Source of the DNA: Neobacillus endophyticus
GTDB taxonomy: Bacteria; Bacillota; Bacilli; Bacillales; Cytobacillaceae
NCBI RefSeq assembly: GCF_013248975.1
Contig: NZ_JABRWH010000001.1
Span: forward strand, 3,492,001-3,556,000
Direction of reading: 5' to 3'
Length of the DNA stretch: 64,000 bases
The translations under genes and the position numbers were made by a program. This document shows, piece after piece, positions 1 to 7,808 of the stretch; the stretch's first letter is position 1, and each line of letters starts with the position of its first letter. The notes beneath the pieces were generated by a model. The model saw nothing but the letters and a program-made list of their open reading frames with translations. It had not been told where the DNA came from and did no database searches.

Positions 1-46
1 TAGTTCCTCTAAGACAGAGAAAAAAATAAGTAGAAAGGGTGATAAA

Positions 47-1258
47 ATGCCTGGAAATTCTGAATATCAATACAATCAATTTTTACCTAAAACTCCTTCA
101 ATTGGCGGTACAACCGGTGCTGGAGTAGATCATGTTCACTGTTCATTTGGATTCCCAAATTCAGAACTTTTTCTAATAAAAGAGCTGGCGGAGGCTGCAA
201 AAAACGCCACCCTTTCACATGGCCATCTTGCATTGCATTATCCCGGCGGTCCGGGAACGTGGAACATTCGTCAATGGATTGCCAATCGAGGTCGTTCCCG
301 TAAGATCAAGAGTAATCCATCGGATATATTGATCACAGCTGGAGCAGGCCAAGCGATTGATGCAACTGCAAGAGTATTGATCAATCCAGGTGACGAAGTC
401 TGGGTAGAAGCACCTTCTTTTTTTAGTGCTTTACGTGCGTTTGAAATAGCAGGTGCAGCAGTACGGGCATTTCCAATGGATGAAAATGGATTACAAGTTG
501 ATTTAGTTCAGGAGGCTCTAGAGTTTGCAACGTTTAATGGGGGGAACTTGCCGAAATTTATCTACGTTATGCCTAATTTTCATAACCCAGGTGGAGTGAA
601 TTTATCTGTAGAACGGCGAAAACAATTATCGTCCTTGGCTATTAAATATAACTTTTATATTTTAGAAGATGATGCCTATGCGGATATTCATTTTAATCAA
701 GGAGTTTTACCTGCAATTTATTCATTCGCACCCGAACGCGTTATATATATTGGAACGTTTTCTAAAATCATCGGGCCGGGTATTCGTCTTGGGTGGACAA
801 TTGCAAACTCGGAAATACTTCAATATATGCGCTTGTTTCTACTGGGAAGTCAAACCAATCCATTCATGCAAGAAATAATCGCAGGATTATTAGAAAATAT
901 TGAGTTTGACAAATACCTAAATGATGTAAATCAAAGGTATGTAGGTCAACTAGATGTGATGATCCATGAACTTGGAAGATATTTTGGCGATGAAATCAAA
1001 TATAACAAGCCAAGCGGCGGTTTCTTTTTACTAGTGAAATTTAAAGAGAAAGTGGATGTTTCTGCACTAGTTGCTCTTGCTGAGAAAAAAGGTGTAAGTG
1101 TTGTGAACGGCAAAGAGTTTTATTTGAATGGTTCGGATGTAAATGAAATTAGATTGTGTTTTACCTATTCATCGGAAAATCAAATTCGAAAAGGGATCGA
1201 ACGTTTAGCTGAAGCTTATAAAGAAATGAAACATGCAACAGCAAATGTGGAAGTATAA
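47..1258 (+). CDS. PLP-dependent aminotransferase, class I/II (MocR/LysN-like)
   Basis: A 403-residue fold-type I aminotransferase that would move an amino group between an amino acid and a 2-oxo acid in the cytosol. Visible motifs are the HNPGG region (about 179-183), the EDDAY segment (about 207-211) that binds the PLP ring, and the Schiff-base lysine in FSKIIGPGIR (K240). Length matches the 2-aminoadipate/valine aminotransferase group that resembles the MocR catalytic domain; no N-terminal GntR domain is present. The ATG follows AAAGGGTGATAAA. It lies 126 bp ahead of the glutaredoxin and sulfonate genes in the same direction, so it may be their operon mate. The exact substrate cannot be read from sequence. 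Confidence 0.85.
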   Translation: MPGNSEYQYNQFLPKTPSIGGTTGAGVDHVHCSFGFPNSELFLIKELAEAAKNATLSHGHLALHYPGGPGTWNIRQWIANRGRSRKIKSNPSDILITAGAGQAIDATARVLINPGDEVWVEAPSFFSALRAFEIAGAAVRAFPMDENGLQVDLVQEALEFATFNGGNLPKFIYVMPNFHNPGGVNLSVERRKQLSSLAIKYNFYILEDDAYADIHFNQGVLPAIYSFAPERVIYIGTFSKIIGPGIRLGWTIANSEILQYMRLFLLGSQTNPFMQEIIAGLLENIEFDKYLNDVNQRYVGQLDVMIHELGRYFGDEIKYNKPSGGFFLLVKFKEKVDVSALVALAEKKGVSVVNGKEFYLNGSDVNEIRLCFTYSSENQIRKGIERLAEAYKEMKHATANVEV

Positions 1259-1383
1259 AGCAATGATAAAAATCGGACATTTGATATAAGGCAGTGCAGG
1301 TAAGAAATTGTGGTGAGAAATATGGACCATTCTTTACATGGTGAAAAAAATAAATCGTTTGATTATACAAGGAGGAATTGATC

Positions 1384-1614
1384 ATGGGAAAAGAATTATC
1401 TGTTGTGGTATGGGCAAAACAAGGTTGTTACTATTGCGGCGAGGTGAAGAATTATTTAGAGGAAAAAGGAATTCTCTATCTAACAGTTGATGTGACAAAT
1501 CATGATGAACGAAGAGATATTTTGGAGATCAAATACGGTGTGCGCCATGTACCAGTTGTTGAAATTGGCGTTGGTGATGTGTATAAAGGTATATTTCAGT
1601 TACCTCACGGATGA
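1384..1614 (+). CDS. Glutaredoxin-like protein, probably truncated at C-terminus
   Basis: A 76-residue thioredoxin-fold protein with a CYYC redox motif (C15, C18) and the cis-proline loop [10 protein letters not shown]. Glutaredoxins reduce disulfides with thiol cofactors; next to sulfonate genes one may serve sulfur handling. I chose ATG 1384 because AAGGAGG lies 8 nt upstream; the TTG at 1378 is too close. After VYKGI the sequence stops looking like the family and ends in FQLPHG, and its stop codon overlaps the interior of ssuD. I infer that a deletion removed the last 15 or so codons together with the start of ssuD. The redox site is intact, so activity is possible. Confidence 0.75.
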   Translation: MGKELSVVVWAKQGCYYCGEVKNYLEEKGILYLTVDVTNHDERRDILEIKYGVRHVPVVEIGVGDVYKGIFQLPHG

Positions 1615-2344
1615 AATTTCTGGTGGCAGTTCGCCCAGGCTTAAGTTCTCCAGCACAGGCAGCAAGAATGGCCTCCACTTTTGATCGTTTGTCAAATGGA
1701 CGTTTATTAATCAATGTAGTTTCAGGTGGAGATCCGGTAGAACTAGCTGGCGATGGACTGCATTTAAGTCATACGGAACGCTATGAGTTAACGGATGAAT
1801 TTCTTACAATTTGGAGGGATTTATTAGAAAATGGGGAAGCTGATTTTTCAGGAAATTACCTCCATGTAGAAAGTGGAAAACTATTATATCCTCCGGTACA
1901 AAAACCTTATCCGCCGCTCTATTTCGGAGGATCTTCGGTAATCGGCCAAGAAATTGCCGCCAAGCATGTCGACGTATATTTAACCTGGGGGGAGCCGCCT
2001 GCAAAAGTAGCTGAGAAAATAAATGAAGTCAAACGTTTAGCTGAAAAATACGGCAGGACTGTTCGTTTTGGGATTCGATTACATGTCATTGTAAGAGAGA
2101 CGGAACAGCTTTGGTTGGGGATCCGGCAACGGTGGCTCAAAGAATGAAGGAATACGCCGATCTTGGTATCGAAACATTTATTTTATCCGGATATCCGCAT
2201 TTGGAAGAAGCCTATCGTGTTTCAGAATTGTTATTCCCGCACCTTCCGATCGAAGAGGATGTTACGGTTTCGGATACAGCCAAAATCATAAGCCCTTTCG
2301 GGGAAATTGTGGCAAACACAGAATTGCCTAAGATCGTAAAGTAA
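1611..2344 (+). pseudogene. ssuD: Alkanesulfonate monooxygenase ssuD remnant (two deletions)
   Basis: Two adjoining reading frames match SsuD, the FMNH2-dependent enzyme that releases sulfite from alkanesulfonates. The first (1611-2147) begins at [16 protein letters not shown], which in intact SsuD lies about 70 residues in; it carries [19 protein letters not shown] and FGGSS...[10 protein letters not shown] and fails after VRETEQ. The second (from 2111, other frame) has [12 protein letters not shown] and [17 protein letters not shown], the SsuD C-terminus. About 70 residues between RETEQ and LVGDP are missing, and the frame changes. A GGAACAG-type stretch at the join could reflect deletion between short repeats. 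The enzyme cannot be functional. Confidence 0.85.
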
Positions 2345-2357
2345 GGGGGAAATAAAC

Positions 2358-3128
2358 ATGAATAAGAAACAGATTGTTCCGTGGATTGTTCCGTGGATTG
2401 TTCCGCTATTATTACTTATTTCTTGGCAGCTATCCAGTCAATTTGGAATGTTATCTTCTCGTGTGCTGCCAAATCCTGTAGATGTATTCAAAGCAGCTGT
2501 TGATTTGGCTAAATCCGGCCAGCTTTTAGAATACATCGGCACCAGTAGTAAGAGGGCTGTCATTGGTTTTTTGATCGGTGGGGGAATTGGATTTGCTTTA
2601 GGAATGTTGAATGGTTTGTCAAAAGTATCCGAAAGTTTATTGGACAGTTCTTTGCAAATGATCCGAAACATTCCTCATCTTGCATTGATCCCGATTGTGA
2701 TTTTGTGGTTTGGAATAGAAGAAGAGGCCAAGTTATTTTTAGTGGCATTAGGTACCTTTTTTCCAGTCTATCTCAACACTTTTCATGGGATCCGCTCGAT
2801 CGAAAAACCTTTGATCGAAATGGGAGACGTCTATGGGCTAAAAGGATTTTCGTTATTCTGGAACGTTATTTTACCCGGTGCCCTGCCTTCGATTTTAGTT
2901 GGAGTTCGTTATTCAATCGGAATTACCTGGGTCACACTGATTGTCGCCGAAACGATTTCAGCTAATTCAGGGATCGGTTATATGGCAATGAACGCAAGAG
3001 AATTTATGAGGCTGGATATCGTCGTTTTAAGTATTATTCTCTATGCACTTCTCGGAAAACTATCAGATCTAATCGCGAAAATAGCAGAGAAAAGATTTTT
3101 AAAATGGCACCCATCTTATCAGAAATAG
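2358..3128 (+). CDS. ssuC: Sulfonate ABC transporter permease SsuC
   Basis: A 256-residue inner-membrane permease of the BPD_transp_1 family with about six hydrophobic segments and the EAA-loop region (about 160-185, YGLKGFSLFWNVILPGALP) that contacts the ATPase. It would form the channel of an importer for aliphatic sulfonates or taurine. ATG follows AAGGGGGAAATAAAC. It sits 13 bp after the ssuD remnant and 15 bp before ssuB, one operon. The N-terminus contains VPWIVPWIVP, from a 12-bp unit repeated three times. No substrate-binding protein (SsuA) gene is present, so transport may be lost or rely on a binding protein encoded elsewhere. Confidence 0.88.
   Translation: MNKKQIVPWIVPWIVPLLLLISWQLSSQFGMLSSRVLPNPVDVFKAAVDLAKSGQLLEYIGTSSKRAVIGFLIGGGIGFALGMLNGLSKVSESLLDSSLQMIRNIPHLALIPIVILWFGIEEEAKLFLVALGTFFPVYLNTFHGIRSIEKPLIEMGDVYGLKGFSLFWNVILPGALPSILVGVRYSIGITWVTLIVAETISANSGIGYMAMNAREFMRLDIVVLSIILYALLGKLSDLIAKIAEKRFLKWHPSYQK
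2372..2407 (+). repeat. 12-bp in-frame tandem triplication in ssuC
   Basis: GATTGTTCCGTG occurs three times head to tail (last copy ends CT). It adds the IVPW unit at the start of the first membrane helix without shifting the frame, and is a likely slippage site. Confidence 0.85.
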
Positions 3129-3143
3129 GGAGGAGGAGTTGAA

Positions 3144-3917
3144 ATGACCCTAAATAAAGAGAATGAGTTGATTATAGAAATAGCTAATCTGCGAAAATCA
3201 TTTGGCAATCAAACCGTCCTTCGAAATATGAATCTAAAGATTCAAAAAGGAGAATTTGTTGCCATAGTAGGTAAAAGCGGATGTGGTAAAAGTACACTGC
3301 TACGTTTGCTCGCTGGGCTTGAGTTACCAAGTGATGGTGCCATTTATACTCGAGGTCATCGTTTGGAAGGCAGAAACGTATTAGCAAAAATGATGTTTCA
3401 GGACGGCCGGCTTCTTCCATGGAAAAAAGTTATTCAAAACGTAGGCCTAGGTTTATCAAAAGATTGGAAGGAACGTGCTGAACGTATTTTAGAAAACGTG
3501 GGATTACAGGATCGGGCAGATGATTGGCCAAGTGTTTTATCAGGCGGACAAAAGCAAAGGGTGGCACTAGCCAGAGCATTGGTTCATGAGCCGGAAATAT
3601 TATTATTAGATGAACCCCTTGGAGCATTGGATGCACTAACACGCATTGAAATGCATCAACTTATTGAGAATCTGTGGCTCGAAAAACAGTTTACAGCGGT
3701 GTTGGTCACTCATGATGTAGAAGAAGCTGTAGCCCTTGCAAATAGAGTCATATTAATTGAAAACGGAGAAATTGTGATGGACCATTCTATTAAACTCCCA
3801 TACCCAAGGCAGAGGGATCATCCTTCATTTTCGCCAACAGTTAGCCAAATATTGAATCGAATTATGAAAAAAGACAAAATAGCAAATACAGAATTAAGAC
3901 TGACCAAAATTGAGTAG
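3144..3917 (+). CDS. ssuB: Sulfonate ABC transporter ATP-binding protein SsuB
   Basis: A 257-residue ABC ATPase that would power SsuC at the cytoplasmic face. All motifs are intact: Walker A GKSGCGKST (43-51), Q-loop in MMFQDGRLLPW, signature LSGGQKQR (132-139), Walker B ILLLDEP (152-158), D-loop GALDALTR and H-loop VTHDVEEA. The MFQDGRLLPW segment is typical of the nitrate/sulfonate/taurine group (TauB/SsuB). GGGAGGAGG lies just upstream of the ATG. It follows ssuC by 15 bp and precedes yezD by 83 bp. Confidence 0.9.
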   Translation: MTLNKENELIIEIANLRKSFGNQTVLRNMNLKIQKGEFVAIVGKSGCGKSTLLRLLAGLELPSDGAIYTRGHRLEGRNVLAKMMFQDGRLLPWKKVIQNVGLGLSKDWKERAERILENVGLQDRADDWPSVLSGGQKQRVALARALVHEPEILLLDEPLGALDALTRIEMHQLIENLWLEKQFTAVLVTHDVEEAVALANRVILIENGEIVMDHSIKLPYPRQRDHPSFSPTVSQILNRIMKKDKIANTELRLTKIE

Positions 3918-4000
3918 AAGAACATTTCATCGGAAGATAAGTTTGAAGTCGCTGTAAAATAACCATTAAAAATTTGAGAATAAATGAGAGGTGCTAGAGT

Positions 4001-4141
4001 ATGGCGCTGGTAGAAAAAGATAAGCTGGATTACATTTTAAGTTTGTTAAAGAAATTAGAATACGGTTCTTTGGTTATCACTATTCATGCAGGTCATATCA
4101 CACAAATTGACAGTACAGTGAAAAATAGATTTGGTAAATAA
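4001..4141 (+). CDS. yezD: YezD-family small protein (DUF2292)
   Basis: A 46-residue protein. The stretch LEYGSLVITIHAGHITQID is the signature of the YezD/DUF2292 family, small proteins that in Bacillus accompany sulfur-assimilation and sulfonate genes. The ATG at 4001 follows GAGAGGTGCTAGAGT. It is the last gene before a strong terminator and so closes the ssu operon. Biochemical role is not known to me. The C-terminus is slightly shorter than usual (ends NRFGK). Confidence 0.8.
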   Translation: MALVEKDKLDYILSLLKKLEYGSLVITIHAGHITQIDSTVKNRFGK

Positions 4142-4160
4142 AAACCATTCAAATCAAAAA

Positions 4161-4212
4161 AAGGGATTGTAGTGCTTGAAGTGTAACAAGAGCATTACAA
4201 TCCCTTCTGTTT
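4161..4212 (+). terminator. Rho-independent terminator of the ssu operon
   Basis: AAGGGATTGTAGTGCTT pairs with AGCATTACAATCCCTT, a stem of about 16 bp (one mismatch), followed by a T-rich tract. Confidence 0.85.
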
Positions 4213-4324
4213 ATTAATCCCACATTTCTTCCTGAAAATTAGGAGATATCATCAAATTCACTAAACATTACGTTGCCCAAATGAAACGATCGTAAATGGC
4301 AAAAATAATCGCATACTTGATATA

Positions 4325-4352
4325 TTGAAAATATTGTACAATCATTTATAAT
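4325..4352 (+). promoter_or_regulatory. Putative sigma-A promoter of the riboswitch-ggdef transcript
   Basis: TTGAAA (4325-4330) and TATAAT (4347-4352) with a 16-bp spacer, about 25 bp ahead of the riboswitch aptamer. Confidence 0.6.
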
Positions 4353-4377
4353 ATAGTAATAAGTACCCATAAATATG

Positions 4378-4465
4378 AAAAATGAAAAGGCAAACGCATT
4401 GAAAAGTGCGGACGCAAAGCTAAAGGGACTAATCTTGTAAGAGAAAGTCAGCCAGCTACCGATTA
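4378..4465 (+). ncRNA. Cyclic di-GMP-I (GEMM-I) riboswitch aptamer
   Basis: The region has the GEMM-I core: GGCAAACGC, a GAAA-capped hairpin (GCATTGAAAAGTGC), GGACGCAAAGCTAAAGGGAC, then a second hairpin leading to GTCAGCCAGCTACCGA. These are the invariant pieces of class I c-di-GMP aptamers (GGCAAAC, ACGCAAAGC, the tetraloop and its receptor, GCTACCG). It lies in the leader of a GGDEF gene, so the product of the encoded enzyme is the ligand of its own leader. ACCGATT at its 3' end is complementary to AATCGGT in the following terminator hairpin, which gives a plausible switching platform. Confidence 0.88.
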
Positions 4466-4477
4466 TAAATTTTTATT

Positions 4478-4509
4478 AAGTTTAATCGGTTTACGATTAA
4501 ACTTTTCTT
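4478..4509 (+). terminator. Riboswitch expression-platform terminator
   Basis: AAGTTTAATCG and CGATTAAACTT form a perfect 11-bp stem with a short loop, followed by TTCTTATT. It sits 12 nt after the aptamer. Its AATCGGT can instead pair with the aptamer 3' strand. Confidence 0.85.
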
Positions 4510-4553
4510 ATTATGAAGGATATGTTAAAAGCTCATTGTTTTAGTTTGTCACT

Positions 4554-4592
4554 AATTGTTTGGAACAGAAAGCGACAGCCAAGTTTAAAAGT
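4554..4592 (+). repeat. Dispersed repeat family A, partial copy (right half)
   Basis: ATTGTTTGGAACAGAAAGCG followed by ACAGCCAAGTTTAAAAG aligns with the right half of the fuller copies at 47602 and 51255. It lies in the ggdef leader between the riboswitch terminator and the start codon. Confidence 0.55.
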
Positions 4593-4730
4593 GCTATATT
4601 GAAAAAAGGAGGGATTATCCAGTATTAAGAAGGAGTTTTTTCTATCAAACTGTGATTCTCTAGTGTTGAATTGAAAATAGATTAGCTAAAATAATTTAAG
4701 AATTACATCGTAAGAAGGTAAAGGATAATA

Positions 4731-5810
4731 ATGGGAGTTCTTGAAAAGATTATAAATACTTTCAAAAGAAAGTTGACTAAACATATTAAATGGCTTATTA
4801 ATTTTAAGCGGGTATCAAAAAAACATGTTGAAAACTTAACTTGGTTAAACGAGCACTACAAAATTTTGAATAATTTTGCCCAAATATGCAGTAAAACGTT
4901 AGATGAAGATATATTACTAAAAAGAACATATGAAATGGTTTCAGAAGTTATGCCGACAGACTGTTTTTACCTAGCCTCCTATACAGAAGGAGAAGATTAT
5001 TTCACCATTCTTCTATTAGTTGATAAAGGAGAATATATTCCCTCTGTAACCGTTGAAATTGGAGAGAATAATACTTCAAGAGCAATAAAATCAAGGGAAA
5101 TTATCCACCATAGAAGAAAGAGTGATGACACATCAGTTAGATATTATATTGGAACTGATGAAACAAAATCACATATTTTTGTTCCCATTATAATTGATGA
5201 TCAAGTAAAAGGAGTCATCTCTGCACAATGCCTGAGAGAGTTTGCCTATCGAAAAGAACATGAGGAATTATTGCAGATTATCGGAACACAGGTCCTTACA
5301 TCAATCGAAACTGCAAGACTATATGAGAAAATCTATACGATGTCTTATACAGACAACCTAACAGGAGTATTCAATCGGGGATACTTTGAAAAACAACTTG
5401 AAAAATATGCAATGGAAGTAAATACATCAGTCGCCATAGTGATTTGTGATTTAGATGAATTAAAATATGTGAATGATCATTATGGACATAAAGCAGGGGA
5501 CCTGCTAATAAATACGACTGCCTCCATCCTAAACGACTTTTCCTCGGATTCCGTCATTACGGCAAGATTAGGCGGAGACGAATTTGCATTATTAATTACT
5601 AATTCAACCTTAAGCGAAGTGGAGAAATTGGTTCAGTCGATTAATGAAAAAGTAAATTCATATAGAATTGAATCCATCATGCATACCATTAAAATGTCAA
5701 TGGGGTTCGCATATAAGAAAGATTCCATTAATAATATGGATAGGCTGTTTACAGAGGCAGATACGAATATGTATCAAAATAAGAAAAAGAGAAAACTTGT
5801 CAGTATATAG
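4731..5810 (+). CDS. GAF-GGDEF diguanylate cyclase
   Basis: A 359-residue cytosolic protein: basic N-terminus (1-35), a GAF-like sensor region (about 40-195), a linker helix ending IYTMSYTDNLTGVFNR, and a GGDEF domain (about 205-355). The active site is intact: DLDELKYVNDHYGHKAGD for metal and substrate, and RLGGDEF (279-285). It should make c-di-GMP from two GTP. The inhibitory I-site RxxD, normally five residues before GGDEF, is absent (SSDSVITA there), so no product inhibition is expected at that site. AAGGTAAAGGA precedes the ATG. Expression is probably controlled by the c-di-GMP riboswitch upstream. Confidence 0.88.
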   Translation: MGVLEKIINTFKRKLTKHIKWLINFKRVSKKHVENLTWLNEHYKILNNFAQICSKTLDEDILLKRTYEMVSEVMPTDCFYLASYTEGEDYFTILLLVDKGEYIPSVTVEIGENNTSRAIKSREIIHHRRKSDDTSVRYYIGTDETKSHIFVPIIIDDQVKGVISAQCLREFAYRKEHEELLQIIGTQVLTSIETARLYEKIYTMSYTDNLTGVFNRGYFEKQLEKYAMEVNTSVAIVICDLDELKYVNDHYGHKAGDLLINTTASILNDFSSDSVITARLGGDEFALLITNSTLSEVEKLVQSINEKVNSYRIESIMHTIKMSMGFAYKKDSINNMDRLFTEADTNMYQNKKKRKLVSI

Positions 5811-5852
5811 TTTAAGTGCATTTGTTTACTATATTAAAAGTTTTATACATTC

Positions 5853-7414
5853 GAATCAATTTCATAATTTCCTTTTTTAAAAAAGTCTAGATTGTCCCTA
5901 ACGGGACTTATTCAATTTTTTAAAACTACGCTACTTGTTGTTGCGGGCATTCTAACATTTTTCTGATACGATCAACTGCTAATTTTGAGGCATTATAAAC
6001 TAAGGTGACTAAGTCAAAATGAACTTTGGCACGCTTTCCTGTTCGATAACGAACATTGTCTAGTTGAAAGTATAACTTGAGATAAGCATTCACACGTTCC
6101 ACAGCGGTACGTCGTTTAAAGACAGTTTTCCAAGCTTTCGAACCACGGGCCGGTGCTGTATATTTTCGAAGATCTGTCGTGATTTTTATTTTATAGGTCT
6201 TTTGGCAAATACCCTCATTGGCTAAAGGGCAATTTTTACATTCTTTTGGATGTGTATATTTGAGAGTTTTGTATTTCGGATCGAAACTATCATATCGATA
6301 CGAGTGTTCCCGGAAACAAGTGGGGGCGAAATGTTTATCAAAACCTTCTATCTCAGGTTCATTACGCTTGTTATAGGCAATAACAGATTGGTGACCCATC
6401 CGGTGAATTTGTTCATAAATCGGTTCGTAATCATACCCAGCATCCATCGTATGGTACCGTAAAGTTGAAAGTTGAACACGCTCTTGAATTCCTTTTAATA
6501 AAGGAATCGCAGCCTTTCCGTCATTCAAATTACCAGAAGAGAAAAGCGATTGAAGAATATATTGGCTTTTTGTTCCAACAGCTAAATGAGCCTTATATCC
6601 ATACCAAAATACGTTCTTTCCTTCGCTGTTTTTCTTTACACCCCACTCAGGGTTTTTGGGAATTTCAGCACGAAGATGATCTAAAGTAACGTCTAACTGT
6701 TCTTCAATTTTCTTTTCAAAAAGAGGTAGATTGGTTTCGCGATCAGCTTTTTCAATCAACCATTGTTCTCTTTCTTCTTTCGATTTACGCCCACGTTTCT
6801 TAGGTTCGTTTTTTGGTTTTTCCTCTTTTTGAGGTGCCTGATCTTTTGCTTCAAAGTGTGTGGCATCAAGAGCTACTGTATCATCAGTGACAAATCCTTC
6901 TGTAATGGCTTGATAAAGAATCGTTTCCTTAACCTTTTCAAGAACGTTAGATTCACTGAGGATTGTCACCATTCTTGAATAAGCTGCTTCTGAAGGTACA
7001 GTATCAGAAACCAAAAATCCGCAGTCTAGACGGAAAACCATGTCATTTTTTAATCTCATCACCAAATCTTTAATAAAAGGAATTCGTTCCATTAATCGGG
7101 CAACTAAAGAGTAAATCATAGCTGCATAGTTCAGTTCAACAGGTCTACCAAAACGAGATTTCTTCGTTACCACAGAGAAGATTGGTTCAATGTTGATAGC
7201 AGAAAAAACAGCTTCAAAACGATGGGTAGGTTCTAAATCGTATAATTCTTGTAGTCCAAATAGGCTTCCTTGTCTTATAATAGCCATAGGGAGTCTTCCT
7301 CCAGTCTTATAAGTTTGTGTGGTGCTTACTTATTTAGACATTTTGGGGAGGTACTCCTTTTTTTGGTGTTTAAAAGCCTTGAGCCCGTAGGGCTCAGATT
7401 TTTGAAATTGATTC
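5853..7414 (-). mobile_element. IS1182-like insertion sequence (ends provisional)
   Basis: A single-transposase element. The 12-mer TGAAATTGATTC occurs pointing outward at both proposed ends (5853-5864 as its complement, 7403-7414 direct), with small hairpins just inside each (GTCCCTAACGGGAC at 5894, GAGCCCGTAGGGCTC at 7380). I could not identify a target-site duplication, so the true termini may differ. Confidence 0.45.
5926..7287 (-). CDS. IS1182-like DDE transposase
   Basis: A 453-residue transposase with an N-terminal InsH-like domain (FGRPVELNYAAMIYSLVARL) and a DDE catalytic core: first Asp in VALDATHFEAKD, second in HTMDAGYDYEPIYEQ, and Glu in KRRTAVERVNAYLK. A charged linker (PKNEPKKRGRKSKEEREQW) lies between the first Asp and the rest. 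A cysteine cluster (CKNCPLANEGIC), usual in this group, precedes the final Glu. The frame is complete, so it may still be active. The family name is from motif recall; an IS4/IS5-superfamily relative is the alternative. Confidence 0.85.
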   Translation of the reverse strand: MAIIRQGSLFGLQELYDLEPTHRFEAVFSAINIEPIFSVVTKKSRFGRPVELNYAAMIYSLVARLMERIPFIKDLVMRLKNDMVFRLDCGFLVSDTVPSEAAYSRMVTILSESNVLEKVKETILYQAITEGFVTDDTVALDATHFEAKDQAPQKEEKPKNEPKKRGRKSKEEREQWLIEKADRETNLPLFEKKIEEQLDVTLDHLRAEIPKNPEWGVKKNSEGKNVFWYGYKAHLAVGTKSQYILQSLFSSGNLNDGKAAIPLLKGIQERVQLSTLRYHTMDAGYDYEPIYEQIHRMGHQSVIAYNKRNEPEIEGFDKHFAPTCFREHSYRYDSFDPKYKTLKYTHPKECKNCPLANEGICQKTYKIKITTDLRKYTAPARGSKAWKTVFKRRTAVERVNAYLKLYFQLDNVRYRTGKRAKVHFDLVTLVYNASKLAVDRIRKMLECPQQQVA

Positions 7415-7808
7415 ATTCAACCTTCAAAAAACTTTTTGGAGGTTTTTTGTTTTTCATAATGAAACAGGGCCTTTTTTAATTACCTATAAACATTTAATCT
7501 GAATGTTTTTTTGTTATAATATAATAATGTATGAAAAAAAGTGAAATGGAATGAATCACGTTTTGAAGCCTCTTTTGCTATGATGGGAAACCTAATAAGT
7601 AAAAGAGGCTGTTTGAATTGAATAGCGTTCCTAAATTTGGACAATTCTTGACGTATTTTCGCGCACAATGCATAGAAAACTGAGCGTGTATTACAATTTG
7701 AAAATAATGAATACTTTGACTGGAGCATAATTAATTGCTTAGGGATTTAGCCATTTTTAAATTGCAGGTATTCATCAGAATAGTATCTTTAGATCTAAGG
7801 GGAAGCAA

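Noticed and set aside
7480..7728. 82-residue minus-strand frame (FYALCAKIRQELSKFRNAIQ)
   Set aside because: No ribosome site and atypical composition; perhaps an old repeat or IS scrap next to the transposase, but not supportable as a gene.
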